From Geosiphon pyriformis (taxonomy: Eukaryota; Glomeromycota; Glomeromycetes; Archaeosporales; Geosiphonaceae): a stretch of DNA of 64,000 bases. Both the position numbers and the translations under genes were made by a program. Below the pieces are notes generated by a model. That model did not search any database and was not told the DNA's origin. It saw only the letters and a program-made list of their open reading frames with translations. Below, in pieces: positions 23,340 to 36,110 of the stretch; position 1 is the first letter of the stretch; each line of letters opens with the position of its first letter. The DNA is taken from NCBI GenBank assembly GCA_016748015.1, contig JAAOMT010000690.1, positions 466,790 to 530,789 of the forward strand, in the 5' to 3' direction.

Positions 23340-24060
23340 AGGTAAAAATTCGGAGTCAACGATTCGACAAACATGAAGCTGTCGATATTTATGAAACAAA
23401 TTGAGCAATTGAAATTTTTTAGTCAAGTCTTTTTTGTAACTATAATGGATGATCCCATTTCATATAATTATATAATAAGAACTATATAGTCAGTACGAGA
23501 ATAGGTTTGCTTAAATGAATATTTACACACTATTACACTGTTACATTATTAGGGTATCTAATAGTTGAATATCTCATATCACCCTTGATATAGTTGTCTA
23601 TAAAGTAATCTTTTTTTTTTATGCGGTGTCCTTTATTAACATAGTTGAGCACAATTTATTTTACTGCATGCATATTTATTAAAATGTAGGACATTGGAGA
23701 TTCTGAATTTAGTTACTGCAGTTGATACAAATATAAACATAAACTATTATGAATTGCTTATTTTGCTAGATTTCCATCCGATGTATTCATTTATCATAAT
23801 ACGGATTTTCCCTTAACATTAAAAGAAGTAATCAATTATCAACCATCAATGAATCAGATATCTTGAAATGATCAATCAAATATAATATTACATTCGGTCA
23901 TCGAAATTCGGCACATTTAGGATACCACAACGTAATGCATTCATGTAGTGTAACATGAACCTTATTAGTGAGCTTTTTAATAAATGTTATTTGAATTAAT
24001 TACACGACACGAATTGAAGACATGATCAGCGATTGAACATAAGCCTTTAAACATTTAGTA
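23340..24060 (+). repeat. Undescribed ~0.7 kb dispersed repeat R1, copy 1
   Basis: It aligns with the reverse complement of 30390-31160. Shared anchors are ATAATGGATGATCCC (23442-23456), ATACGGATTTTCCCT (23799-23813) and TTACACGAC near 24005, spaced alike in both copies (about 357 and 200 bp here against 355 and 193 bp). No protein is evident in any frame. Confidence 0.72.
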
Positions 24061-26690
24061 AGACCAATGAAGAAAATCCCATAATTTTAATTTAATGCAA
24101 AGTAATGATTGAAAATTCTCACTAATTTTAGAAAGAGGCCATTTCAATTAGAAATAGCGAAATTAATTTCTAAATTATTAATTATTCATAAATAAAATCC
24201 GAAAATCTTTAAACAATTAGTTTATTCAAAACACTTAAAAATATAATCACCGATTTATAATTTTTACTTGCAAATGAACATATAAAAAAAGAAACATTGA
24301 TGCTTGATTTGTAATACTGTTAGTTAAAGGTTTATCAGTCAGTGACTGCATTTTTTTCACCTAACAATTTCGATGAGGTGAAAAAGTCAAAGTCAATAAA
24401 TATTCACATGTATGCGCTTTTGAATAATTTTTAATACCTGATACAGATTTATGATTATCATACCACATAGACCGTGATTGGTTTCACTGGGAAAACATAA
24501 ACATAAACAAAAACAAAGCACAGATTATGAAGAAGTGAAGATGGGTATTTTGTTGATGCGTAGGTTTCACAGAAACATTCTTTTGCTTAGTCATTTTGAA
24601 AATAGAAAGATTTTTTAGAAAGCTAAAGAATAAACCAGTTCTGAATGCAATCTGTTACACCGCGATTATTTACCACAAGTCAGTTATTATTGAAGACTGG
24701 CTAAAAATTCTCCGAGAATCAATCAGTTACCGGAATTGTGATGATCTTTGAATATCTGGTCACTGATTTTAATATATATAGCTAAGAATGAATAATAAAA
24801 AAGTCATTAATTATATGATAAATTTGTCCAATGAAAAAGTTTTTATCAAGTTACAATGTTGTTTCTAGCAAAAAATCAATAAATTTTTTATTTTCATTTT
24901 AATATTGCAAAGTTTATCAGGTTTATAAATTTTCATTCAAAACAAAAAAAGATGATATATATTGTTTTTATAAAATATTAAAATTATTTAGAATTGATAA
25001 ATAAATGCATTTTATTTATATTTAATTGGTTTTTTAAATTATATTTTTTCTATTTCAATGTATTTAATAATATTTTTAAGAATTGTATTATTTGAAAATA
25101 ATTTGTTTTGTGACATTGGTAATTTTTCAAGTGTAATTGAAATTTTTAGTTTCTTAAGTTTTGTATGTGATTCATTTATTAATTATAAAATTTTAAAAAT
25201 ATGTCAAATTGATAATCATAAATTTACTTTATTTCAAAATATTTTTAATATATCAAAAAAAAGTTTCGACTCTTTTACATTTTTATGCCAAAAAAAAATC
25301 TGTCATGTTAGATAAATTTGAACTGAAATTTAAATAAAGGGAAAAATAAGGAAAGATAATTAATAAACATGCTAGAAGCCTATATTGGCAGATTGTTATG
25401 ATGGCTGATAGAGAATCAATTGGATTCGATTATGATTAATAATGCAAGTGTATTTATAAAATAAAAAATTATAAAAAATTAAATAAACAACATATTTTTG
25501 ATATGTTGTTATTTTTTATTCTGACTCGTGGCTAAACAACACTTCAAATAAATAATTCGATTTTCTACAAATGTTTTTTATTCTGTTTGTCTTTATTTTA
25601 ATCAAAACCTTTCATATATAAAGATCTGCTATCAACGGAATTAATTTAATTGGATCAAAGAAGAAAATAATTTAGATTTTTACCATGGATCTGAGTAGCA
25701 GGTTAAAAGTTTGGCAAACGTTAACTGACTTTGTGAAAACAAAGATATAAATATTTATATTCGTTTACCAGGATAGAAAAATTTACATTTTATATAGTTT
25801 TTTAAAAAATGAAAATTACTTTACTTTGTTCTTCAATACAACCTTTTGCTTTGTTTAGTTTCTTTTTTGAACTCAAAGTTTATTGTTAATTGAAAAATGA
25901 AGTAGACTAAATTGAAACGTAAACAACAGCTGCCACATGTAAAAAATATTTATATTTGAAAAATCGAGAAAAACTGTGAAAGTATCAAATATATATACAT
26001 ATATATTTATTTTCGAAACGAGGAATCAAAACCAAAATTTGATTCTTTGAGGGTTCAATAAATTATTTTTAAAATTTCTTTGTTTTAGTCACATCAAGAT
26101 ACAACTCGTCACTTTGTAAGCTCTAACAAAATTTGTTCCTATTAAATTTTAAATAGCACATTGTACTATATGGGAAATTAATATTAAAAGATATATATTA
26201 CGATTTTTCAAGTTTCATAAGAATTCAAAAGTTTCGCACTTTCTTGCGAAAAAAAAAAAAGGTTTAACGTGTAATTAGCTTAAAGGTAGATTTTTACTTA
26301 TATACAAAGCTTTTTTTTCAAAGACTTGACGTATTAATGCTAAGTATTTTTTTTAAAATAACCATTTTAACATAAATACTATAATTATCAGTCTTGATTA
26401 CTTTAAAAAGATTTTCTATTGAAAGAGTTCATGACAAAAAATTTTTCCAATTTGTATCATGTCGCATGTGTACCACACTAAAATCAATATAAAAAATCAT
26501 TGAATTGATTCAATAAATGAAAAATAGGTTGCCAGGCATCAAGTGATAACACTATAAAACACCACAGAAAACGCTATAGCTACCAGATTTCTTCATCTTT
26601 TTCCTAGCAAATTCAAAAGATATTTTTAAATTGTCGAAAATTATTTAAAAGATTATCACATGTTAAAAAGTTATGATTAACCAATCAAAT
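24061..26690. other. Intergenic, nothing recognised
   Basis: AT-rich DNA. The open frame at 25058-25315 has the composition of its surroundings and no motif. Confidence 0.5.
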
Positions 26691-26699
26691 TCTGCGACA

Positions 26700-26885
26700 T
26701 GTTGATTGTTATTACACACTTGCACAGACTGTATTTATATAATCAAATAGGAATAAAAATAGCACAAGAAGTCGACTATCTTATATCAAGGGGTTCAAAC
26801 TTTAATGTCAGGCTTTGTGATTTTTCGGAAATTCAGTATTACAATCGGCTATATTGCTAATCCATTCAACCTTTCTAAAGTATAT
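26700..26885 (+). repeat. Direct repeat R2, copy 1
   Basis: It matches 34805-35032 in the same orientation. Shared words include TTACACACTTGCACA, CTGTATTTATAT, GACTATCTT and TATCAAGGGGTTCAAACTTTAA. The second copy carries short insertions. Confidence 0.72.
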
Positions 26886-28204
26886 TCTATTGATTTTTTT
26901 TCTGTTCATTAAGAACATATATATATATATATATATTAATATAGCAAATAAGATATATATATACATTATTCAATCATAAAAACTGGCTCAATGGACTAGT
27001 TTCAGAAATCGGATTAAAGTTCCAGGAAAAACTTGAACCATTTGTATTTGTGTTAGGATGATCAAAAATGATACTATGCTGTACAAACACTGGGATCTTG
27101 GGATAGCAATTAGATTTTTAATACAGTATGTGGCATTTCATAATTTTTTTCAGGAAATTAAAAACGTATAAAAGATCAACATGACAAAAACGGGAATTGA
27201 ATAGAATTTATTCATTTCACGTGGAACTTAATTCAAGTTATGACACGATTTTCATATAATTTATAATTTTACATTTTTAGATAATTTTGAAACACGATCT
27301 CTATGGTCATTACAGAGAATTTCCATAAATAGAAAATCAAATAGAAATTCCGAACATACAAGCTCTTTTGATTTTTGTGTGAAAATATCATCACAAGCAT
27401 CAGATCAAAGCTCAAGAACATGATCATTGTGATTATCATAATTAGATCAGGAGTTCCCGATAATAAATGATAAAGGATCACATTTGAAAGACACCATCGG
27501 AATCGATACCAGAACATGATCGGGAATATTTGGATATAGCACATTAGCCCCGAATTCGTCTTTGGCCGGTCATTTTGAAGATTTGAATGAATTTCAAGAT
27601 AAAAAAACTTTTTAAATAAAAATTAAAGGCCCTTAAATCGACTGAATGTTATCAAATTTTTTAAAAGGAAAAGCTTTTTTATGAAATTGAAGGGATGCAC
27701 TCTAAAATTCTCAAAAATTGAGTCAAAATATGCATGTTGTAACTAATAATTAAATTGATTGGTCATGTTCTTTTTATTATTAAAACTTCTTTTGCTATCA
27801 TGTTTTTTTTTAATCTTTATATTTTATATTTATATCCAAATTTTTGATCTCATTCCTTTTTTTAATTAAAATTATTATTTTATTAATTAAAATTATTTAT
27901 ATTTTTTATTGTTACAAGTTAAAATTTTAACATTAAGATTTAATCATAACATAATTTAAAATATAGAATTTATTTAAAATATTCAAATAGACACTTTCTT
28001 TTTTAGATTTTTATGACCACACTTGCAAAAAATAAAAAAATGCAACTATTATTTTCTAACAATACAACCACCCAAAAAGTTTTTCTTAAGTAATACAGAT
28101 ACAAAGCAGTTTTTGGTTGCTGTAAAAGTATCATTTTTGTTTTTGGTTAAAAGTTTTTCTCTTTTCAAAGTGGTTTACTAAAAGTAATTCTAATATTGTT
28201 GCTA
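26886..28204. other. Intergenic, nothing recognised
   Basis: A TA array lies at about 26917-26936. No gene is supported. Confidence 0.5.
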
Positions 28205-29741
28205 CTTTTTACTGCTGTTTAGATGGCCAAAAAAGTTAAAGTGGCAAACAAACAATTTTTTCTTTATATTTATTAATGTCACTTTTTTAAGATATTAGAA
28301 AAAATAGTTTTTTTGGTGTTTTTTAAACACTTTAGTTTTTTGGTTTTTTTGTGTGGTTTTATTAGTTCTGTAACAACCGTACCCATCATAGTATTTAATT
28401 TTATTTTGGTTGTAAATAATGATTTTTTTATTTTGAACAATAATAACAATAACATATTTGCCAAATTTGTTATTAAGCAATATTTAATTGTGTTGTTTAA
28501 TACAATGAATTTAGATAATTAATACTTGTTTTAAAAGCTAACCAAATTATATTTTAACACATAATTTTATTTAATTACAAAGATTAAACTGATAAAATAA
28601 AAACTAAAACAATATTAGGCTTTTTTATATAAAATTTACATTTTAAATATTTTTAATGTTATTAAGATTAAGCTTGTTAATTTTTTCTTTTTTGTTATTT
28701 TTAAAATTACTAAACTTTTTATGGCTTTTATTATAGTTTTAATTATTATTGTTATAGCTTTTTATAATATTTTTTTAAGTGTTTTTAAAAATAATATCAA
28801 GTTTTTAATATTAAATTAAACTCTGTTAATTTTTAATAATATGTTATTGTGTATTTCAAAACTTAAAAAAAAATTTGCTTATTGGTTGGTTTTAGTAAAA
28901 TAATAATTACTTTTTGTAATAATTTTACAACCAAATTAAACAATTTTTTTTTGGTTATATTATTTTTAAAATTAGTGATTAATTGCTTAAATATATAAAC
29001 AAATTTGTTTTATTTTATGTTTTATAATTTTTTAGAAATATATATTATATTTATTTTTAAGTTTAAAAACATTTTGAATATTATTATACTTAAAATTAGT
29101 ACTTTAAAAAAAGTTATAATTTGATATAAAAATTTTAAATATAAACAATACTATAAGTTTAAATCATTTAGCTTTTAGTTGTAAAATCAATTTTTTTGGT
29201 TTATTAAAGTCTTTTATTAAGTTTTTAATATTTGTTTATTGGCTTAATATTATATGTTAAAGTTATATTTTTTATTTTATAATGTTTTTTATATTGCAAT
29301 TAAATTAAAGTTAATTTTTTTGGAATTCCAATTACCCAAGTTGTTTTAGTTGATTAAATCTGTTGTTTAATTTATTGGTTTTCTAATAAATCCAATTTCT
29401 TTTTTGTTGACTGTAAAAAAAACCTGATTTATTAATAAAACTCAATTGTTTTTTTAGAAAGACAAATTAGTTGTGTTGTTAATATAATTGCTAATATGTT
29501 TAAAAATAAATTTAATGCTGGTGTTTCAAATAATAATAATTTCAAAATAATAAAACAAATTATACTGTAAGTAAAGAAATTTTTACTTAATTAATAGTGC
29601 TTTGTAACTTTTAAAATTCTGAAATCAAGAATAATAGAGAAGCAATCAAATTATTGTTATGTAAATATATTGAAAATGTTGAATTATTTAAATAGTTGTA
29701 TTGGCACAAGATTTGTTTTCTTTGTCTAAACTTAAGTAGTC
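28205..29741 (+). pseudogene. Second LINE-related relic (ORF1-like start), decayed
   Basis: An ATG at 28223 opens MAKKVKVANKQ, then frames shift; an open piece at 28313-28522 includes a run of Asn codons. About 1.3 kb of AT-saturated DNA follows, with coding-like fragments such as ERQISCVVNIIANMFKN near 29460-29510. The link to a LINE rests on the tail at 29742-29790, shared with the relics at 10.2 and 44.9 kb, and on the similar mode of decay. ORF1 identity is a guess. Confidence 0.45.
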
Positions 29742-29790
29742 TTAACTAGCTTAAGTAGCTAGTTATATATTAAATGTGTATAATTCATTA
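29742..29790 (+). repeat. Conserved LINE 3' tail, copy 2
   Basis: Reads TTAACTAGCTTAAGTAGCTA then GTTATATATTAAATG; it differs from copies 1 and 3 mainly by transitions. Confidence 0.68.
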
Positions 29791-30389
29791 TAATTAAGTT
29801 GTATAAAAATAATTAATGGTTAGACTATACTTTTGAAACAATAAAAAACATTAAAAAAAACGTGTTGTAAAAGTATATTTTTTTAATAAAAATTAACAAA
29901 AATTAAATTAAATATGCTTAATAAATTTCACAATTTTTTTTTTCAAAGACAACAACATTAATGATTAAATTTATTTATTTAAAAGCTTTAAACTATTAAA
30001 CTGTTTAAGGTAATATTTGTAAAAATAAACTAGCGTAAATATCAATTAAAATTTAACTTAAAAACAACATGAAATTAAAAATAATAATTATTATTATTAA
30101 ATTTAAGATTATATTATTTTATACATCATTATCATCCTATTAATTTTTTGATTAGTCACTTATTTATATATTTTATGATTTGTTAAAATCTAACACATTT
30201 TTATTTAATGTGAAAACCATAAACTTTAATAAATTTAATTCCAATTCCAATTCCAATTATATTGGTTGGTTTTTTTCGTTTAATTTGAAATAAACTTTTT
30301 TTTTGGTACAGTAAACATAAAATTTTTAATATATTTTAAAAATTTTGAGGTATTTTTTTGGTGATACTTGAGATCTGAAAATTTTTTAC
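29791..30389. other. AT-rich intergenic stretch
   Basis: It holds three AATTCC units near 30238-30256 and no gene. Confidence 0.5.
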
Positions 30390-31160
30390 ATGCTTCAAAA
30401 GTTTATGTTTCTTGAACCACGCATCATCATGTCTTGGCAATTCATGTCGTGTAATCAAACGGATTTTTAGTCCATACAAATAAAAATTGTCAAAAACCCA
30501 TTAATAGGGTTCATATTGTACTGCATGAATACAGCCGCATTTTAATGAAGGAATGTAATATGATATAATATTTGATCGATCGATTGATTGATTGATTGAT
30601 TATAATTTCCTTTGAGACTTCTTTAAATGTTTAGGGAAAATCCGTATGATAGTAAATGAATATATGGAATAGAAATCTAATCACAAAATAAGAAATTCAT
30701 AGATGTAATCAGGAGGATATTCAAGAATATTCAATGTATTACATTTTTAATGTACCATGCGTGAAATGTAAAATAAATTTTCAGGTAAAAGAAAACACAG
30801 TATAAAAAAAAAAAAGAATCTCATAGACAGCTATATTAGGATTGATATGAAATATTCAATTATTAGATAGCGTAATAACGGTAACAGTATAATAACGTAA
30901 ATATTATTTTTAGGAAAGACCTAAATGACCTATTATCATATTGATTTTGCAGCTCTTTATGATCTAATTGTATGAAATTTGAAAAATGGGGATCATCCAT
31001 TATACATGTAGTTAGAAAAAAATATTTTGAATTATAGATTTCACCTTAATTCTAAACCGGTTTGCTAATTTTTAGTTTCAATACATAAAACAAAAAGACT
31101 TTATATGATCACTTCTTTTCTTTTTTTTTCTTTAATAAATATCGAGTAACTTTATGCTTG
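30390..31160 (-). repeat. Undescribed repeat R1, copy 2 (inverted)
   Basis: The reverse complement is collinear with 23340-24060. Anchors lie at 30988-31003, 30633-30647 and 30439-30455. With copy 1 it forms an inverted pair with about 6.3 kb between the arms. Similarity fades near both ends. Confidence 0.72.
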
Positions 31161-31907
31161 CTAAAATGTGGAATTTTTGCCTTATGATTCTTTAATCCCT
31201 AAACAGTCGTAAACCTAACCAAATCCATGATATCAAACGCAATCATTTTTATGATTTAAAATCCGATATCCTCTTCGTGGTGCATGCATTTTCTAATGAC
31301 CTGATATACTCACTGACATCTGAAACGCGCGTCATCCTGAAATCGAAATCGAAAATGATTATAATCATAAATACTAGAGGATGACAAATCCCTGCAGGAA
31401 CATACATGGCAAAGAATGTGAAAATAAACAAGATTGGCTAATAGTTGTGTAGAAAGTAATATTTTTTAGGACTATAACTGATTGACCAATGATATCATGG
31501 AGATAGGCATTACACAAACAGACCATCAGAAGATTAAAATGAAAATATTTGTTGACCAAGGCAAAAAAATAACAATAATCTCTCTAATAATAATAATAAT
31601 AATAATAATAATCTCTCTAATAATAATAATAATAAGTGGTTACCAGGATACGCAATTGTCCGTATTGGATGTTTTTGTCCCATTAAAAAGTAATGATAGA
31701 TATCAAAAAAATATTCATATGCATTTATAATATTGATAATTTAAAAAAATTTATTTTTGTCAATATTTTATGATAATATTAGATTTGACAATTTAACAAG
31801 ATAAATTCATTGGAGTTACTTAAATATTTAGAAATAAAAAAAGTTCAATTATAAATATTTGAAGATGATAGGTATTTTGTTTGATTTATTTTGGAAATAT
31901 GTATTTA

Positions 31908-31966
<59 letters not shown>

Positions 31967-33572
31967 CAATAACAACAACAACAACAACGACAATAACAAC
32001 AACAACAACAACAACAACAACAAAAACAACAACAACGACAATAAACTTTTGAACACAAATAAATATTTGTTATTTTTAGCAAGTTCCATTTTGACTTATC
32101 TTTTAAACGAATCTGGTAAAATATCTTGTATTTAAATATTTTGAAAAACTTTCACACTAATAATTTAAACCCGAGATTCCCATTTTTCCGCTTTCTGCTT
32201 TTTTTAAAAACAAAAAGTTTTTATTTAATGAAATTATTTTTGAATTACACAACAAAATAAAAAAGAAAATTATTTTAAAAAAGTTTTTTATTGGTAGCCC
32301 CTAGGAGGTTTTTAGCCTAGGGAAAAACAATTAACGTTAATCTTAAAAAAAGACAAAGTTTTTTTTTAAAACTGGAATTACATCCAATATATTATATAAA
32401 GTAAAGCTAGAAAATCTGAAATTATCATTTGTAAATACATTGTATTAGTTTTTTTCAATAGAGAAATAAATAAAACGTATTTAAATTTTGAAATCAAAGA
32501 TTTCTGAGTGAATGATCAAATAAAATTTTTGCCGGAGGAATTTAAATCATTTTTAGATGCTAATCAAATAATAATAATAATAATAATAATTTTAAATTAC
32601 AGCACTTTTTAATGAATTGAAATTTAATAAATGAAAATGGTCACATTTTTGGTACTTGATATTTCACAAAATAAAAAAAAATTTAGCCTTTTCACAGGAC
32701 AGGATTAATTTTAAAAAGATTTTGATTTTCCGAGATTTATAATCTTTATCAAATTACCTTTTGGGCAAAAAGCCCCTTGAAACTTTCACTTTCTGACCAG
32801 CCAGCGTGGGAAATTTTATCATGTTATTGCTAACCAAATCATGAAGAATTAAAATTTTTAAGAATGTGTTATGTTTGAAAAAAAATAAATAAAATAAAAA
32901 ACATTTTGCCTTAAACTAACCCCCTTTAAATAATCAAGGAGTCAAAAAATAAGGGGCTCATTAACACAAAATAAATTCGCACCGTGTAATAATTTTTTAT
33001 AAACCTGTATTTTTTAAATAAATAAATATATATATATATATTCATCTTTTTGATATAAATTTTGGTTCGATCATTACCATATTAAAATTTTACAAAGAAA
33101 ATGGCTTATATTTAAATAAAATAAATTCAGCTAACAACCAAAAACGATCAATGAGAAAATAACAAAATATTGAGGTTATAATGATTATATTTCAAGATTT
33201 TTCTATAAACCTAAATAAATTGTGTTTTTAAAAAAATTAACCAGAATTGTGTGTTTTAAAAAAATGTATTTTGATTTGTTTTTTAAATTATTTATCAAAA
33301 CTTTTAATTTTAAATTTTCATTTAATAGTTTTTACTTTTAAAATTGAATTACTTGTTATAATCTTTATTTTCGATCTTTAAAATAAATTGAATTATTAAG
33401 TTATAATTTAGGTATATTCGAATTTGAAAATAAAATTTTAAAAAATATTTGGAATTGTTTTTTAAATAAATAAATAAAAGAAAAATATAATAAATTTTTT
33501 GTAATTTTTGAGATTTGAATGTTAAAAATAAATAAAAATAAAAATAAAATATTACCATTTCAAATGTAAGAT

Positions 33573-33621
<49 letters not shown>

Positions 33622-34804
33622 GTATTTTTACATGATTGAAAGTTAATATTTTAAGTTAATGATATATGTATATATATATGTATGTTTTATAATTTTCATT
33701 AAAATAAATTGGATTTCAAATTAGTTATTTTAACATGTTTATTAAATTTTAATTAATGTTTATTTTACATAAATTAAAAAAATTAATTTTTCTTTTTCGC
33801 TTTCAAAAATATTTACTATGTTTCTTTCTTTTTATCTTTTCTTTTTTTGTCAATATTTTTCTTACAATCTCTTTTCATATTTTTAAAGCTATTGTCAATA
33901 TTTTTTCATATCATCTCTTTTAATATTTTTACAGCCAAATTGTTTAAGAGTATTCTTTAATGAAATCAAGAAAGAAAAATTTTAATTAAATAAGAAATTT
34001 ATTTTTATCCTTTTTATTTTTTTCAAGCTTTGCTAATTTCTTGTTTCATAGAAATAAAAACTGCTAGATTTTCAGTTTTTATTGTTACAAAATAATTGTT
34101 TGCTTAATTAAGAATTGGGCATATTATTAGTGCGGTGATCATTCCTTGCTTGATAAGTTGTTGTTGTTGTTGTCGTGTAACTTTTCTTTTTTTTTTCCTA
34201 CTTTTCATTTCACTCGCAGCTTAAAAAAGGGAAATTTTTAACGCAAAATGATTGAAAAAATTAAAGTGGAAAATTTATATAATGGCTGCCTGATGTGCAG
34301 CTAATTCTAACCAAACTAACCAAAAAATTTGAGGTTCAAAAATTATCTACCTTTTTATTTATTTAATATATGCATAATTGGGAATTTTATGATTTGATAT
34401 TAAATAATAATAATAATAATAATAAATAATAATAATAATAGTAATAATAATAATAATATATACAACATTTCGTATTCAGAAATCTACACACACATGGTAA
34501 GCAATAAGAAAATATGATCCCTAAATCCCAAGATCTTGTAAACTTTTTCCAAGAATGAGTTTTTCATCAGCATCATCATCATGATACATATTTAAAAAAA
34601 AACCGTCCAAAAGTATCTGATCATGATGAACATTGTTGGAAAATGCGTTATCATTTAATCACACATTATTGTGATACCAATGATCGTGTAATAACACATT
34701 CCAAGTTTTTTTTTTTCTTCGAAAAAAGAATTGGGAAAAATCATCTGCACCTGATGATGATAAATGATAAACCAGGCATTGGCAACCATTAAAGATGTAT
34801 CCTG
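31161..34804. other. Intergenic, microsatellites only
   Basis: AAT arrays lie at 31580-31635, 31908-31963 (running into AAC units to 32042), 32569-32590, 33574-33621 and 34404-34458. Frames across them are repeat artefacts. Nothing else is recognised. Confidence 0.55.
31908..32042. repeat. Compound (AAT)n-(AAC)n array
   Basis: About 19 AAT units are followed by about 26 mostly AAC units with single ACG, AAT and AAA interruptions. Confidence 0.95.
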
Positions 34805-35032
34805 CAACAGGTCGATTATTATTTACACACTTGCACACAGACACAAGTTCAGATATACAGAAAAAGTTACAAGCCTGTATTTATATTTATTCAAAAACAG
34901 GAATAAAACAAGATAGAAAATAACACACAAGACGCCGACTATCTTGTATCAAGGGGTTCAAACTTTAAGAGTAGCTACAATCAGGTTTTGTTATTTTTCG
35001 GGAATTTTCACTATTATAGTCAAAGTATATTA
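34805..35032 (+). repeat. Direct repeat R2, copy 2
   Basis: Second copy of the R2 repeat, about 8.1 kb from the first and in the same orientation, with extra segments near 34845-34880 and 34970-34980. Confidence 0.7.
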
Positions 35033-35129
35033 AAGCCTGCCGAATGTGTTATCATTAGTCTGCTAGATTTTTTAAAATTATGACTTTTGACATGAGAAAT
35101 ATATTGCTCATCTTTTAAAATATATTATT

Positions 35130-35167
35130 GTTATTGCCATAACTATTATTGTTATTATTTATATTAC

Positions 35168-35199
<32 letters not shown>

Positions 35200-35208
35200 A
35201 TAATAATA

Positions 35209-35248
<40 letters not shown>

Positions 35249-35272
35249 TATTACTATCAATAATAATAATAT
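35130..35272. repeat. (ATT)n array with a repeated inner motif
   Basis: Two ATT arrays each end in TTATTACTATCAATAATAAT, so the array plus spacer has been duplicated. Confidence 0.88.
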
Positions 35273-35929
35273 TTTCTTAATATTGCAATTATTCTATTTA
35301 AATATTCATGATTTATTTAATGTTCATTATACCACATTTTAATTCTAAATATTACGATATTTGCCTTATTATTATTAATAATTCGGAATAAAGTTTCACA
35401 CTTTTTAGTTTGGCGTTAGTTAGGGATTGTCACTATCTTTTTAATTTTTTATAGTCGTTTAGCATAGAATAGAATTTTAATATGGAAAAAGTCGTGAACC
35501 TATGAAGGAAATTAAAATCACGACACGTCAGATTAGCAAAATGGGAAATTTTGTTTTTAAATTTAATAAATGAATGCTCACGTGTAAAAAAAAGTGTTAT
35601 TACTTATTCCGCAGGATAAAATTTTATGCCCATAGAACGATGATTAACTTCGAAAGGTGATCGTCCGATAACATGATAACACGATCAAAGAGATTGAGTT
35701 TTTTTCGGACTGATCATCAATGGTATAAACATTTGATCGAAATTTTTTTTTTTTTAAACCAGTAATCAGAAAAGTGTTCGCTAAATCATATCGTGGATTT
35801 ACGATCGAGATTCGGAATTTTACAAGCTAATGTGGGAACCATGGGTCGCTTAAAATCTAACTTACAAAGTTATTATTATATCTTTTTCAAAAGCCCAAAT
35901 TTTTCGTATAAAGTTTAAAATTTTTTTTC

Positions 35930-36110
35930 AGTTTTGACTTGTGACTCTGATCATCAAACTCAGCATACCATTTATGCCATACCTAATGTCGTGTAATTTA
36001 TAATTTATGATGTGATGATCAGAATCATACACACACACACGCACACACACATACATGTTACATGATGAAACCTCATTAATAAAGTTCATGTTACTCCGCA
36101 TGGTCACTTG
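35930..36110 (-). repeat. Undescribed repeat R1, partial copy 3
   Basis: The reverse complement contains GTAACATGAACTTTATTAAT and TTACACGAC in the order found in copies 1 and 2. A (CA)n microsatellite at 36030-36050 separates the two blocks here. Confidence 0.55.

Noticed and set aside
25058-25315. 85-residue plus-strand ORF
   Set aside because: Composition equals that of the surrounding DNA, there is no motif, and no splice partners are evident.
30238-30256. Telomere-like repeat AATTCC
   Set aside because: Only three units in the middle of AT-rich DNA; not a telomeric motif of fungi.
31849-32135. Poly-Asn, poly-Leu, poly-Cys and poly-Tyr ORFs
   Set aside because: They are frames of the AAT-AAC array on both strands.
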